Below are positions 1 through 8,564 of a DNA stretch of 64,000 nt, one piece after another (positions within the stretch are counted from its first letter, which is position 1; each line of letters opens with the position of its first letter). The stretch comes from Neorhizobium huautlense. Its GTDB lineage: Bacteria; Pseudomonadota; Alphaproteobacteria; Rhizobiales; Rhizobiaceae. Made by a program: the position numbers and the translations under genes. The stretch spans positions 372,001 to 436,000 of the forward strand of contig NZ_JAUSRF010000001.1 of NCBI RefSeq assembly GCF_030811685.1. Direction: 5' to 3'. The notes beneath the pieces are model-generated. The model did not search any database, was not told where the DNA came from, and saw nothing but the letters and a program-made list of their open reading frames with translations.

Positions 1-247
1 TTTTCATCAGGATATTGGAGCGTTCGGCCGGCGCGGTGCGGCCCCATTTGTCTTTCGCCGCATGGGCCGAATCGAGCGCGGCGTTGATATCCTTTTCATC
101 GGAGCGCGGGATTTCGCAGATTTTTGCACCGGTAACCGGGGTGATGTTGTCGAAATATTTGCCGCCGATCGGCTCCCTCCACTCGCCACCGATATAGTTG
201 CCGTATTTCAGCTTGAACGGCGATTCGACGATTTTCTGATGCAGCAT
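1..247 (-). CDS. Aldehyde dehydrogenase, N-terminal part (cut by window edge)
   Basis: The first 82 codons of a leftward gene; the rest lies outside the window. The N-terminus begins MLHQKIVESPFKLKYGNYIG and continues with a GGEW motif, a PVTG motif and an APAERS segment. This is typical of the NAD-dependent aldehyde dehydrogenases (acetaldehyde/ExaC/AcoD-like) that oxidise short aldehydes to acids. The catalytic Cys and Glu are not in view. The ATG at 247 is preceded by GGGAGGATAATTCC, a good ribosome binding site. The gene lies downstream of an AcoR-like regulator in the same orientation, with a strong inverted repeat between them, which suggests that regulator controls it. The class is fairly sure; the exact substrate is not. 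Confidence 0.85.
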   Translation of the reverse strand, partial: MLHQKIVESPFKLKYGNYIGGEWREPIGGKYFDNITPVTGAKICEIPRSDEKDINAALDSAHAAKDKWGRTAPAERSNILMK

Positions 248-357
248 GGAATTATCCTCCCTGATATCCAGCTTCCCGGCTCATTGTCCGGTCTGGGAGA
301 AAACCTGCGGCGGAACGCCTCTGACGAAAAGCATGTTGTGGCCATATGGCAGCGCAC

Positions 358-379
358 ACTGTCGCAAGCCTGCGACAGT
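358..379. promoter_or_regulatory. Perfect inverted repeat, probable AcoR-like regulator site
   Basis: ACTGTCGCA-AGCC-TGCGACAGT: 9-bp perfect arms around a 4-bp spacer, 111 bp upstream of the aldehyde dehydrogenase start and downstream of the regulator gene. TGTCGCA-N4-TGCGACA resembles upstream activator sites recalled for AcoR-type regulators. The distance fits an activator site. I found no exact sigma-54 -24/-12 element between it and the start codon; the nearest (TGG-N9-GC on the minus strand, around 330-345) is one base too short. Confidence 0.6.
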
Positions 380-423
380 CGCCCTACACAAAGCATGCCG
401 CAGCGCGGCAATGTTGCCCTGGA

Positions 424-1386
424 TCAATGCAGGCCGAAACGCTTCATCTTGCGGTGAAGGGTGGCGCGGCTCATGCCGAGCGCGATCGCCGCCTGCGAAA
501 CATTGCCATTTGCGCGAGACAGGGCGCGCGTCAGGGCGGCACGCTCCGCCTCCATCAGATCACCTGCACCGTCACCGGCACTTTCATCCAGCGCATCGGC
601 GGCCGGAATGCCGGCGGCGATCCTCACATCGTCGAGTTTCCGCGCCAGACGGGCGGCACGTGTGGCGCCGATCACCATGTCGTTGCGATCGACCGCGATC
701 AGTGCCGCGGCATTATGGGCGGCCTGCGGCACCATCAGGAACCGCGCACCGGGAAAGGCCGAACGAAAGAGATTGAGCTCGATGCGCAAAGCCGCATCGC
801 GCACCGTCTGGGAAATGATCGACAAGACCATTTCGCTGACATCATCGCGGCAGGTGGAAATGTCGAGCGCCGCCGCCAGCTCGCCACGATGATCACGGAT
901 CGGCGCCGTGGTGCAGCTCAGCCGGATATTGGACGAAAAGAAGTGCTGGTCGCGGAAAATCGATACGGCGCGTTCGTCGGCAAGCGCCGTGCCGATGCCA
1001 TTGGTTCCGATACTGGCTTCCGTCCAGACCGACGAGGTCCAGAGCCCGAGATCGTGAAAAGCCTTGTCGTCACCGGCAGCACCGCGCCGTTCCAGAGCGA
1101 CGCCGTTCCTGTCGGTCAGAAGCAGGCAGCAGCCGGATCGCCCGACGGTGGAAAACAGGCGGTCAAGTTCATCGGCGGCCTCGGCAATCAGCCGCTCCGA
1201 TGCCTGTCGCGCCTGCAGGAATTGTGCCTCTGTCAGCCGCACCGGCCGGCGGTCATCTTCCGGTGCCAGATGATGCATGACCATGCAGCGCCGCCAGGAC
1301 GCGACAACGGGCGAACTCGCCGCCGCTGCATTTCCGGTGGCACTCGAATAGACATGATCGGCATGCGCCATCGGCTGTAGCGTCAT
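424..1386 (-). CDS. AcoR-like GAF/Fis-HTH regulator lacking the AAA+ domain
   Basis: A 320-residue regulator. It has an N-terminal segment with SWRRC, a GAF-like sensor (about residues 70-210, including SIGTNGIGTAL and a TTAPIRDHRGE segment), a second short sensor-like stretch (ALIAVDRNDMVIGATRAAR) and a C-terminal Fis-type helix-turn-helix (NVSQAAIALGMSRATLHRKM). In AcoR-type activators a sigma-54 AAA+ domain of about 240 residues lies between the last two. Here it is cleanly absent, so GAFTGA-driven open complex formation is not possible. The ATG at 1386 has GAGG seven bases upstream and is preferred to the GTG at 1392. The gene lies upstream of the aldehyde dehydrogenase, and a strong inverted repeat separates the two. 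Likely role: aldehyde- or alcohol-responsive control of that gene (inferred). Confidence 0.85.
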   Translation of the reverse strand: MTLQPMAHADHVYSSATGNAAAASSPVVASWRRCMVMHHLAPEDDRRPVRLTEAQFLQARQASERLIAEAADELDRLFSTVGRSGCCLLLTDRNGVALERRGAAGDDKAFHDLGLWTSSVWTEASIGTNGIGTALADERAVSIFRDQHFFSSNIRLSCTTAPIRDHRGELAAALDISTCRDDVSEMVLSIISQTVRDAALRIELNLFRSAFPGARFLMVPQAAHNAAALIAVDRNDMVIGATRAARLARKLDDVRIAAGIPAADALDESAGDGAGDLMEAERAALTRALSRANGNVSQAAIALGMSRATLHRKMKRFGLH

Positions 1387-1527
1387 GGGCACACCTCGCC
1401 CAGATCAAATCCGTGCATCGGGTCCTCCTCCGCGAAACACGAGGTATCTTTTCGCAAACTAGCAAGTGATGCGACTGCCAGCAAGAGGCCCGCCAGCCGG
1501 ACCTCAAAGTCACGTGCAAAAAGAAAT

Positions 1528-1546
1528 GGCCCGCCTGAAGCGGGCC
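1528..1546 (-). terminator. Rho-independent terminator
   Basis: GGCCCGC-loop-GCGGGCC hairpin. On the minus strand it is followed by ATTTCTTTTT, which fits termination of the small leftward gene at 1682-1891. Confidence 0.7.
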
Positions 1547-1681
1547 GAGAGAATTGTGCTGAAGTGAAAACCCCGTGAAATTCGGTCAGGGTGCCGGAGC
1601 CTTCGTTGACTGATATTGCTTGCCGACCGAAGTGCTTAAGAAGACAACGGCTCTGAAGGATATCGGTTCCATTGGCCTGTT

Positions 1682-1891
1682 TCAGAACTGTAATTCCATT
1701 CCGGCGGGGACCGCTGCACCATGGCGCGCGGCCGTTAGATGTGCGAGATCGGACGCAAGTTCCGCCTCGGTCGGATCGCCGCTCTGCCACAGACGCACCA
1801 GTTCCTGCGCAGCAGCAATAGCCAGCGGGTCATCCAGCGGTACCTGGTTCGTTTCGCAGAATTGATCGAGCACTCGACGTAATACGAGCAT
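1682..1891 (-). CDS. Small hypothetical protein, 69 aa
   Basis: Unrecognised short protein beginning MLVLRRVLDQFCETNQVPLD, with a DPLAIAAAQELVRLWQSG middle and a GDPTEAELASDLAHLTAARH helix. It is predicted to be soluble and largely helical with one cysteine; no signal peptide is seen. The ATG at 1891 has GGAGAGG three bases upstream; that site overlaps an in-frame ATG at 1903, which lacks its own site. A terminator hairpin lies about 140 bp downstream. Amino-acid composition and strong initiation signals argue for a real gene. No function can be assigned. Confidence 0.65.
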   Translation of the reverse strand: MLVLRRVLDQFCETNQVPLDDPLAIAAAQELVRLWQSGDPTEAELASDLAHLTAARHGAAVPAGMELQF

Positions 1892-2127
1892 GTGCCTCTC
1901 CATGGGGCGCGCTATGAATATCGATGCGCCATATTTGAGAGACGAAACGGACGGGAATAAGGTTTCACCCCACACATCACGTCAACACCGGATCACAAAG
2001 ATGCTAGCGCCGTGTGAGATGATTGCGACCAAAACAAACGGCCCCGCAGACATCCTTCGAGCGAGCTCAAAGCGTTGAGCGAACCTGAGACTTGAGCATC
2101 GATCCGCCATCATGACATAAACTGCAC

Positions 2128-2877
2128 ATGAGTGACCTGACCCTTCCCTTTCTCGCCGCCTTCATCGGCACATTTCTCATCGCCGGCCTGGTCAAGGGCG
2201 TCACCGGCATGGGCCTGCCGACCGTCGCCATGGGGCTGCTGGGTGCCCTGATCTCGCCGGTGGCGGCAGCGGGGCTGCTGCTCATCCCCTCTTTCGTCAC
2301 CAATGTCTGGCAACTGTTTTCCGGTCCGAGCCTTGGCATAATCGCGCGCCGCCTCTGGCCGATGATGGTCACCATCCTCGTCGGCACCATTGCAAGCAGC
2401 GCCCTGCTGAGCGCCGACACCGCCTGGACGGGCAGTGCCCTCGGCTGCGTGCTGATCGCCTATGCGCTCTATACCTTGTCCGGCCGGCAGCTTTCCGTCC
2501 CGGCCTCAACCGAACGCTGGGCATCACCGCTTGTCGGGATGCTGACCGGTCTCGTCACCGGTGCCACCGGCGTTTTTGTTGTACCCGCCGTGCCTTATCT
2601 GCAGGCACTCGGCTTTTCCCGCGACGATCTCGTCCAGGCGCTTGGCCTGTCCTTCACCGTCTCGACCATTGCGCTTTCGCTCGGACTTGCCGCGCATGGC
2701 AGTATCGGCTTTGGCAATCTGGCTTTATCGGCAGCGGCGATCGCGCCGGCACTTGCCGGCATGTGGACCGGGCAGGTCCTGCGCCATCGCATCAGCCCCA
2801 CCGCCTTCCGGCGTGGTTTTCTGATCTGCATCGGCCTGCTTGGAACGGAACTGGCGCTACGTCCCCTGTGGCAATAG
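2128..2877 (+). CDS. TauE/SafE-family sulfite exporter-like permease
   Basis: A 249-residue polytopic inner-membrane protein, about the usual length of TauE/SafE (former DUF81) transporters, with some eight hydrophobic segments. The first hydrophobic half carries GLVKGVTGMGLPTVAMGLL and the second GLVTGATGVFVVPAVPYLQA. These form the internally duplicated G-x-x-x-G-x-x-G family motif. Family members move sulfite, sulfoacetate or other organosulfur anions. No sulfonate-degradation genes lie nearby, so the substrate is unknown. It is transcribed alone, convergent with the phosphodiesterase gene that follows. The start ATG has no obvious Shine-Dalgarno sequence. Confidence 0.85.
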   Translation: MSDLTLPFLAAFIGTFLIAGLVKGVTGMGLPTVAMGLLGALISPVAAAGLLLIPSFVTNVWQLFSGPSLGIIARRLWPMMVTILVGTIASSALLSADTAWTGSALGCVLIAYALYTLSGRQLSVPASTERWASPLVGMLTGLVTGATGVFVVPAVPYLQALGFSRDDLVQALGLSFTVSTIALSLGLAAHGSIGFGNLALSAAAIAPALAGMWTGQVLRHRISPTAFRRGFLICIGLLGTELALRPLWQ

Positions 2878-2890
2878 GTGGCGCAGAACC

Positions 2891-4480
2891 TCAGGCCTTG
2901 GCGCGGCTCAGCATGACGACGCCGCTGTCATGCCTCTGCAGGCTGGTCTCGACATAGGCGATAAAATCGGCCGCCGGCATCGCCTTGGCATAAAACCAGC
3001 CCTGACAGAATTCCACGCCGTGATCGAGCAGATATTCCGCCTGTTCGCGCGTTTCGACGCCTTCGGCGATGATCGACAGATTGAGCGATTTCGCCATATC
3101 GATGATATGGGCAATGACGGCACTGGTGGCCGTCTGGCGGTTGATGGCATCGACGAAGGATTTGTCGATCTTCAGCGCATCGAGCGGCAGGCTCTGCAGA
3201 TATTGCAGGCTGGAATAACCCGTGCCGAAATCATCGATTGCCACCGCATACCCGCGTGTGCGCGCTTCCGCGATCGTCTTGCGGGCTTCATCGATATCCA
3301 TCAGCCCGCGTTCGGTCGCTTCCAGCCAGATCTGGTCGTTGGCGAAACCGCGGCTTCCGAGCCTCTGCCCGACCGTTTCCAGCACACGACCGGTCTTGAA
3401 ATCGTCAGCGGCGAAATTGATGGCGACATGTAGCGAGCGGTGCTGCCTGAACAGCTGCCCGAGATCCCGGCCGATCGCATCGATGACCTGATCGGTGATC
3501 GGTTGAATGAGCCCGCTCTGTTCGGCCAGCGGAATGAACAGGTCCGGGCGAACAACCGAGCCATCTGGTCGCTGCCAGCGCACCAGCGCCTCGGCACCGA
3601 CGCAAAGGCCGGATGAAAGCTCGATGATAGGCTGGTAATGGACGACGAATTCGCGCTTGCGCACGGCGATGGCCAATTCGCCCAGCGGCGACAGGCGCTT
3701 GCGCGACATGCGGATGACGAGAGCGATGATGACGAGCGTCGCGAATGACCCGAAGACCAGGAAAAGCCAGTGTTCGCGGGTAAACAACCCAAACAGGCCA
3801 TTGGTGGGGCTGACGGCGGCAGCCGTCCAGCCACCCTTGCTGTGAACGGCATAGATAGTGTCGCCGACAGTGCCCTTTGCCGTGTCACGGCCCAGCTTGT
3901 CGGTAAGATCCGTATCCGGTGCGTTCAGCGTCGCGGTCACCACGCCATTCGGCGCGGTAATCACCACCGCAGCGCTTTGATCGGCCAACACTTCGACCAG
4001 ACGGCCGGGATCGACAAGGGCATTGTAGGGGCCGACCTGAACGACGCTCATCGGATTGGCGCCGGTGACCAGAGGCACCACATCGACCCAGGCCTTGATA
4101 TCCGGCCCGATGGTGAAATCCGGCGTCAGCTCTTTCACCGACCGGCTTTCGGCGCCCCATGACGTGCATTTGAGGATGCCGTCCTCGATATAACCGATTT
4201 CCTCAACCGTACGGGCGTTGATCACAAGACGGCGCATCTCGCCGATATGCGCATCCGTGCAGGATATGAACCGGCGCCCGCCCAGTGTTCTGAGGGTCGT
4301 GGCAGCATCGGTGAAGGATCGCTCGGCCCGTGTCGCTGCCTGAGCGGCGATACTCATCAACCGATCCTCTTCCACACGCAGCGAAAAGGACCAGGCGGCA
4401 TAGATGGTCAGGCACAACGGGAGCAGCGCGCCGAGAAAGGCCAGGATCGTGGCTTCCAGAATAACACGCGATCGTTTCAA
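2891..4480 (-). CDS. CSS-motif/EAL-domain cyclic-di-GMP phosphodiesterase
   Basis: 529 residues. A membrane segment at about 8-30 is followed by a periplasmic CSS-type sensor domain with two cysteines (C74 and C105, the latter in KCTSWG), a second membrane segment at about 239-258 and a cytoplasmic EAL domain. The EAL domain keeps EALVRW (297-302), DDFGTGYSSL and EGVET, so hydrolysis of c-di-GMP to pGpG is expected. In enterobacterial CSS proteins the cysteine pair senses periplasmic redox state, and a similar role is inferred here. The first codon appears to be TTG at 4480: an in-frame TGA lies just upstream, and the next ATG would remove the first membrane helix. It is a monocistronic leftward gene. 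Confidence 0.88.
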   Translation of the reverse strand: MKRSRVILEATILAFLGALLPLCLTIYAAWSFSLRVEEDRLMSIAAQAATRAERSFTDAATTLRTLGGRRFISCTDAHIGEMRRLVINARTVEEIGYIEDGILKCTSWGAESRSVKELTPDFTIGPDIKAWVDVVPLVTGANPMSVVQVGPYNALVDPGRLVEVLADQSAAVVITAPNGVVTATLNAPDTDLTDKLGRDTAKGTVGDTIYAVHSKGGWTAAAVSPTNGLFGLFTREHWLFLVFGSFATLVIIALVIRMSRKRLSPLGELAIAVRKREFVVHYQPIIELSSGLCVGAEALVRWQRPDGSVVRPDLFIPLAEQSGLIQPITDQVIDAIGRDLGQLFRQHRSLHVAINFAADDFKTGRVLETVGQRLGSRGFANDQIWLEATERGLMDIDEARKTIAEARTRGYAVAIDDFGTGYSSLQYLQSLPLDALKIDKSFVDAINRQTATSAVIAHIIDMAKSLNLSIIAEGVETREQAEYLLDHGVEFCQGWFYAKAMPAADFIAYVETSLQRHDSGVVMLSRAKA

Positions 4481-4707
4481 CGCCGCTCAGCCCCCATGCG
4501 GTTATGCGACAATCGCTAGAGGGAAGATATTAAAACAACGTCTCCAGAATAGGAAAAATCGACGGCTCCAATACTTATAAGCCTTTCGTGATATGGGGTT
4601 TCGTGTGCTTTGCACATCCGCGCAGAGTATCGAACCCGGCGCATTTTGAAGCCGAAAGCACCGCGGCCGATGCATATCCTTCCACCAGCCGCGATACCGA
4701 AACCTGC

Positions 4708-6282
4708 CTACCGTTTCAGGCTGCCCAGAATACCGCGCACCAATGCCCGGCCGATCTGGTTGGCAACGCTTGAGGCCACCGAACGCGCGGCACTTTTCAT
4801 CGCCGCTTCGATCACCGTTTCGCGCTGATAACCGGAACGCCCCTTGGCGGCGGGTTTTGCAGCCGCTTCGTCCTCCTGCGCATCGCCAAAACCCGGCAGA
4901 CTCCAGCGACCGGCAGCGCTGTTGTTCTCAGTCGGCGCCTCTTCAGCCTGCCGTTTGGCGGCCTCCGCATCCGCCACCTTCTTGGCGCGGGCAGCAAGGA
5001 TTTCGAAAGCGGATTCACGGTCGATATCACGATCGTAGACACCTGCAACCGGGCTCATGTTCATGATCTGGCTGCGCTCCGGCTCGCTGATCGGCCCGAT
5101 CCGCGCCGATGGCGGGCGAATGAGCGTGCGCTCCACCATCGAAGGCGCACCCTTGCCTTCCAGCGTCGAGACGAGTGCCTCGCCGGTACCAAGCTGGGTG
5201 ATCGCCTCGTCGGTATTGAATTCCGGGTTGGCGCGAAAGGTATCGGCAGCGGTTTTGACCGCTTTCTGTTCGCGCGGCGTATAGGCGCGCAGCGCATGCT
5301 GCACGCGGTTGCCGAGCTGGGCAAGCACGGTTTCCGGCACGTCGAGCGGGTTCTGGGTAACGAAATAGACGCCGACACCCTTGGAGCGGATCAGGCGCAC
5401 GACCTGTTCGACACGTTCCAGCAGTACTTTTGGCGCCTCGGAAAACAGCAGATGCGCCTCATCGAAAAAGAACACCAGTTTCGGCTTTTCCGGATCACCG
5501 ACTTCCGGCAGTTCTTCAAAGAGCTCCGACAGCATCCAGAGCAGGAAGGTCGCGTAAAGCCGCGGGTTCATCATCAGCTTGTCGGCGGCGAGAACCGAGA
5601 TCATGCCGCGACCATCCGGCGCAACCCGCATGATATCGCTGATCTGCAAGGCCGGTTCACCGAAGAAATGAATGGCGCCCTGCTGCTCGAGCGTCAGCAG
5701 GCCACGCTGCAGCGAACCGACCGACGCTTTCGAGACGAAACCGAACTGCGTTGAAATTTCACCGGCATGTTCACCCATGTAATTGAGCAGCGCCTGCAGG
5801 TCTTTCAGGTCCAAAAGCGGCAGTCCGCCCTGATCGGCAATCTTGAAGGCGATGTTCAAGACGCCTTCCTGCGCATCCGACGCATCCATCAGCCGTGCAA
5901 GCAGAAGCGGGCCCATCTCCGCGATGGTGGCGCGGACACGGTGGCCCTTTTCACCGTAGAGATCCCAGAACATCACCGGGAATTTCGTGAAATCGTAATC
6001 GGCATACTGGATCTGCTCGGCGCGCTTGAGCAGAAAATCCTTGGGCTCGCCCATGGCGGCGATGCCGGAGAGGTCACCCTTGATATCGGAGCAGAAGACC
6101 GGCACGCCGGCGGCCGAAAACTCTTCCGCCAGAACCTGAAGCGTCACCGTCTTGCCGGTGCCGGTGGCGCCGGTGATGAGGCCATGGCGATTGCCGAATT
6201 TCAGTTCGAGATATTCGGCTTCCTTGAAACTGTCGTCCGGCTTTCGGCTGCCGCCGATCAAGAGTTTTCCCGCATCAACCAT
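4708..6282 (-). CDS. HerA-like ATPase, DUF853 (YjgR) family
   Basis: A 524-residue P-loop ATPase with Walker [13 protein letters not shown] near residue 40 and Walker [14 protein letters not shown] in the middle. A long conserved core ([47 protein letters not shown]) is characteristic of the DUF853/YjgR family. The C-terminal 100 residues are charged and low-complexity, ending in a helical [20 protein letters not shown]. Family members resemble HerA/FtsK translocases, but their cellular role is not established. The ATG at 6282 is preceded by GGAAG at seven bases. It is monocistronic and divergent from the BrkB-like gene. Confidence 0.9.
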   Translation of the reverse strand: MVDAGKLLIGGSRKPDDSFKEAEYLELKFGNRHGLITGATGTGKTVTLQVLAEEFSAAGVPVFCSDIKGDLSGIAAMGEPKDFLLKRAEQIQYADYDFTKFPVMFWDLYGEKGHRVRATIAEMGPLLLARLMDASDAQEGVLNIAFKIADQGGLPLLDLKDLQALLNYMGEHAGEISTQFGFVSKASVGSLQRGLLTLEQQGAIHFFGEPALQISDIMRVAPDGRGMISVLAADKLMMNPRLYATFLLWMLSELFEELPEVGDPEKPKLVFFFDEAHLLFSEAPKVLLERVEQVVRLIRSKGVGVYFVTQNPLDVPETVLAQLGNRVQHALRAYTPREQKAVKTAADTFRANPEFNTDEAITQLGTGEALVSTLEGKGAPSMVERTLIRPPSARIGPISEPERSQIMNMSPVAGVYDRDIDRESAFEILAARAKKVADAEAAKRQAEEAPTENNSAAGRWSLPGFGDAQEDEAAAKPAAKGRSGYQRETVIEAAMKSAARSVASSVANQIGRALVRGILGSLKR

Positions 6283-6415
6283 GCAACCGCTTCCCGCTCT
6301 TCGCGTTATCGATGAAATGCCAATTTAGAATGTCCTGTATAGGACGAGACTGCCGTCTCGGCAACGAGAAGCCGCTTGGTCAAGCGTCGGCATATCTGGG
6401 CGGGGAGAGCAAATC

Positions 6416-7441
6416 ATGGCAGCCGATACGGCAGAGACGTTTTCGCAGATCAAGCCACCGGCCACCGACACTGCCCCATTGAACACGTCCCCGATCGACA
6501 AGGCGCGAGGCCGCGAGGCGGAAACGCCGGCCGATATTCCAGCCCGTGGTCTCAAGGATGTTTTCTGGCGCGTGTTCTATTCGATCGAGAGCGACCGCGT
6601 TCTGCTGGTCGCCGCCGGTGTCACCTATTATCTGCTGCTCGCGCTTTTCCCGGCCATGACGGCGATGGTGTCGCTTTACGGTTTTGTCGCAGACCCCACC
6701 AAACTTGCCGACCGCATCACCTTTTTAAGCATGATCATGCCACCCAATGCGCTCGATCTGTTTCTCGACCAGTTGCGCAGCCTGACCCAGCAGGGTCGAA
6801 CCACCCTTAACATCGGTCTGTTCGGCGGTCTCGCGCTGGCGCTGTGGAGTGCCAATGCCGGCATGAAGGCGATGTTCGAGGCGATGAACGTCGCCTATGG
6901 TGAAAAGGAAAAGCGCAATATCTTCAAACTCAACATGATCTCGCTCCTGTTCACACTGGGGGCAATCCTCGTCGCCATCGTTGTACTGACAGGCCTGGGC
7001 CTTGTACCGGCAGTCCTGTCCTTCCTGTGGCTGGAGCAATGGGCGGAAATGATCATCCGCTTTTCGCGCTGGCCGATCATGCTCTTGTTCGTGACGACCG
7101 GCATTGCCGTGCTTTACCGTTATGGCCCGAGCCGCGAGCCGGCGCGTATCCAGTGGCTGACATGGGGCGCGGTCTTTTCCAGCCTCGCCTGGCTGGCGGC
7201 CTCGATCGGCGTCTCCTTCTATCTCTCCCATATCGCCAACTACAACGCCACCTATGGCGCACTCGGCGCGCTCATCGGCTTCATGGTCTGGACCTGGATT
7301 TCGACGATCATCATCGTCATCGGCGCCGAGATCAATGCGGAACTGGAACACCAGACGGCACGGGATTCGACCACCGGCCCGGAACAGCCGATGGGTGAGC
7401 GGGGGGCTTATATGGCGGATACGATCGGGGAGACGTCGTAA
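6416..7441 (+). CDS. YihY/BrkB-family inner-membrane protein
   Basis: 341 residues with a roughly 60-residue hydrophilic N-terminus, then about six membrane segments. The family signature TYYLLLALFPAMTAMVSLYGF is followed by SANAGMKAMFEAMNVAYGE, LLFVTTGIAVLYRYGPSR and ATYGALGALIGFMVWTWIS. Homologues were once annotated as RNase BN or virulence factor BrkB; the true role is unclear, with proposals including export. The ATG is preceded by GGGGAGAG. It converges with the next gene, with only four bases between stops. Confidence 0.9.
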   Translation: MAADTAETFSQIKPPATDTAPLNTSPIDKARGREAETPADIPARGLKDVFWRVFYSIESDRVLLVAAGVTYYLLLALFPAMTAMVSLYGFVADPTKLADRITFLSMIMPPNALDLFLDQLRSLTQQGRTTLNIGLFGGLALALWSANAGMKAMFEAMNVAYGEKEKRNIFKLNMISLLFTLGAILVAIVVLTGLGLVPAVLSFLWLEQWAEMIIRFSRWPIMLLFVTTGIAVLYRYGPSREPARIQWLTWGAVFSSLAWLAASIGVSFYLSHIANYNATYGALGALIGFMVWTWISTIIIVIGAEINAELEHQTARDSTTGPEQPMGERGAYMADTIGETS

Positions 7442-7445
7442 ACGT

Positions 7446-7793
7446 TTATGCCTGGTAATATTCGCGGAAGGCGACATCGTTGGCAAAAGCCACCTCATAA
7501 TCGTCATGATACATGCCAAGGACAGTCACCTGTCGTCCCTCGCCCAAATCGCTGGCATCCTCAATCACCACACCGGCGCACCGGATGATGCCGAATTCGG
7601 CACATCGCGCCGCAAGGTCGATTTCGTCACCCGGCTCTCTGCAATCCAGATCGATCCAGAATGCATGATCAACAGGCTTATAGGCCTCGGTCGGCGTAAA
7701 CGCTCCTGACGCCACCCCCATGGGCGGGTCCGAAGCCTCGATGTCGCTTGTACCAATGACGACACCGTCATGCAGGATCTCGATCTTGATCAT
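7446..7793 (-). CDS. Hypothetical protein, 115 aa
   Basis: Unrecognised acidic soluble protein starting MIKIEILHDGVVIGTSDIEA, with an LDCREPGDEIDLAARCAEFG centre and a C-terminal MYHDDYEVAFANDVAFREYY. There is no signal peptide or membrane segment. The fold looks beta-rich at the start, like small rhizobial single-domain proteins of unknown function. The ATG at 7793 was chosen because the extension upstream is basic and Cys-rich and looks non-coding; no clear ribosome binding site helps decide. It ends four bases from the convergent BrkB-like gene. Confidence 0.65.
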   Translation of the reverse strand: MIKIEILHDGVVIGTSDIEASDPPMGVASGAFTPTEAYKPVDHAFWIDLDCREPGDEIDLAARCAEFGIIRCAGVVIEDASDLGEGRQVTVLGMYHDDYEVAFANDVAFREYYQA

Positions 7794-8116
7794 CTGGAAA
7801 CTGTTTTCTTTTCGATATCGATGTGACGGACATTTGCACACGCATCTTTCAACGGCTTGATATCAACGACCAGCCCAGACACTGCGGCAATTCATCCCTT
7901 CACGAAACGGTTGATTGCCCAAACACATGCTTCACTCACAGCATCCACATGCTAAGCCTCTTCATGACCTGATAATTGTCATTCGGGCGCGGTGCGCAAT
8001 GGGCAAACACACGCGGCATAACGAAGAAAATTCTTTCGTTTTCGACCTGCGCCCCCGTTGCCCGCCAGTGCGAATGACTTTAACGTAAACGTCAATTACA
8101 TTCCGAGGAGACGCTT
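7794..8116. other. Intergenic region, 323 bp
   Basis: No convincing gene is seen. It holds the promoter side of the leftward 115-aa gene and the leader of the rightward 129-aa gene, whose ribosome binding site (GAGGAGACGCTT) is at the right end. No clear operator or small RNA stands out. Confidence 0.5.
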
Positions 8117-8506
8117 ATGAACGAACTGGTATCCCGCATCGCCGACAATGTCGGTCTGGCTCCCGATGTTGCCGAAAAGGCAATCGGCATGATGCTCGGC
8201 TTCCTGCAGCGCGAAGCCGATGACGGCGCGGTTGCCAAGATGATCGAAGCCATTCCCGGCGCACCGGAACTGGTCGCCCAGTTCAATGGCGAGGGTGCCG
8301 GTGGCGGCGGTCTGCTCGGTGGCCTGATGGCGAGTTTCGGTGGTGGCGTGATGGCGCTTGGCCAGCAGTTGATGGCGCAGGGTCTCGGCATGGGCGAGAT
8401 TACAGCACTTGCCCGTGAAACCATGGCCGTTGCCCGCGAACATGCCGGCGACGAAGTGGTCGATCAGGTGATTGCTTCCGTTCCCGGCCTCAGCCAGTTC
8501 GTCTGA
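8117..8506 (+). CDS. Small helical protein, DUF2267/DUF2780-like
   Basis: 129 residues. The N-terminal helical half (MNELVSRIADNVGLAPDVAE, then KAIGMMLGFLQREADD) and a Gly-rich hinge (GEGAGGGGLLGGLMASFGGG) precede another helical repeat ending in VDQVIASVPGLSQFV. The spacing of ig-MMLGFLQ and IPGAPELV resembles DUF2267/DUF2780 proteins, which have no settled biochemical role. GAGGAG lies six bases before the ATG. A perfect 10-bp hairpin follows the stop. The family assignment is tentative; the gene itself is secure. Confidence 0.75.
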   Translation: MNELVSRIADNVGLAPDVAEKAIGMMLGFLQREADDGAVAKMIEAIPGAPELVAQFNGEGAGGGGLLGGLMASFGGGVMALGQQLMAQGLGMGEITALARETMAVAREHAGDEVVDQVIASVPGLSQFV

Positions 8507-8533
8507 TCAAAGCCTCAATCAACCGAATTCTGG

Positions 8534-8560
8534 AAAGGCGCGGCATGTCCGCGCCTTTTG
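8534..8560 (+). terminator. Rho-independent terminator
   Basis: AAAGGCGCGG-CATGT-CCGCGCCTTT hairpin followed by TGCGTTT, between the rightward 129-aa gene and the leftward MocR gene. The flanking A and T runs let it work in both directions. Confidence 0.75.
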
Positions 8561-8564
8561 CGTT

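Noticed and set aside
330..345. Possible sigma-54 promoter for the aldehyde dehydrogenase
   Set aside because: TGG-N9-GC has a spacing one base short of the required 10; reported only as a near miss.
340..355. GTGGCCATATGGCAGC, resembling the ATAT-class palindrome
   Set aside because: Two mismatches, one in each arm, and far from the replication module; probably chance.
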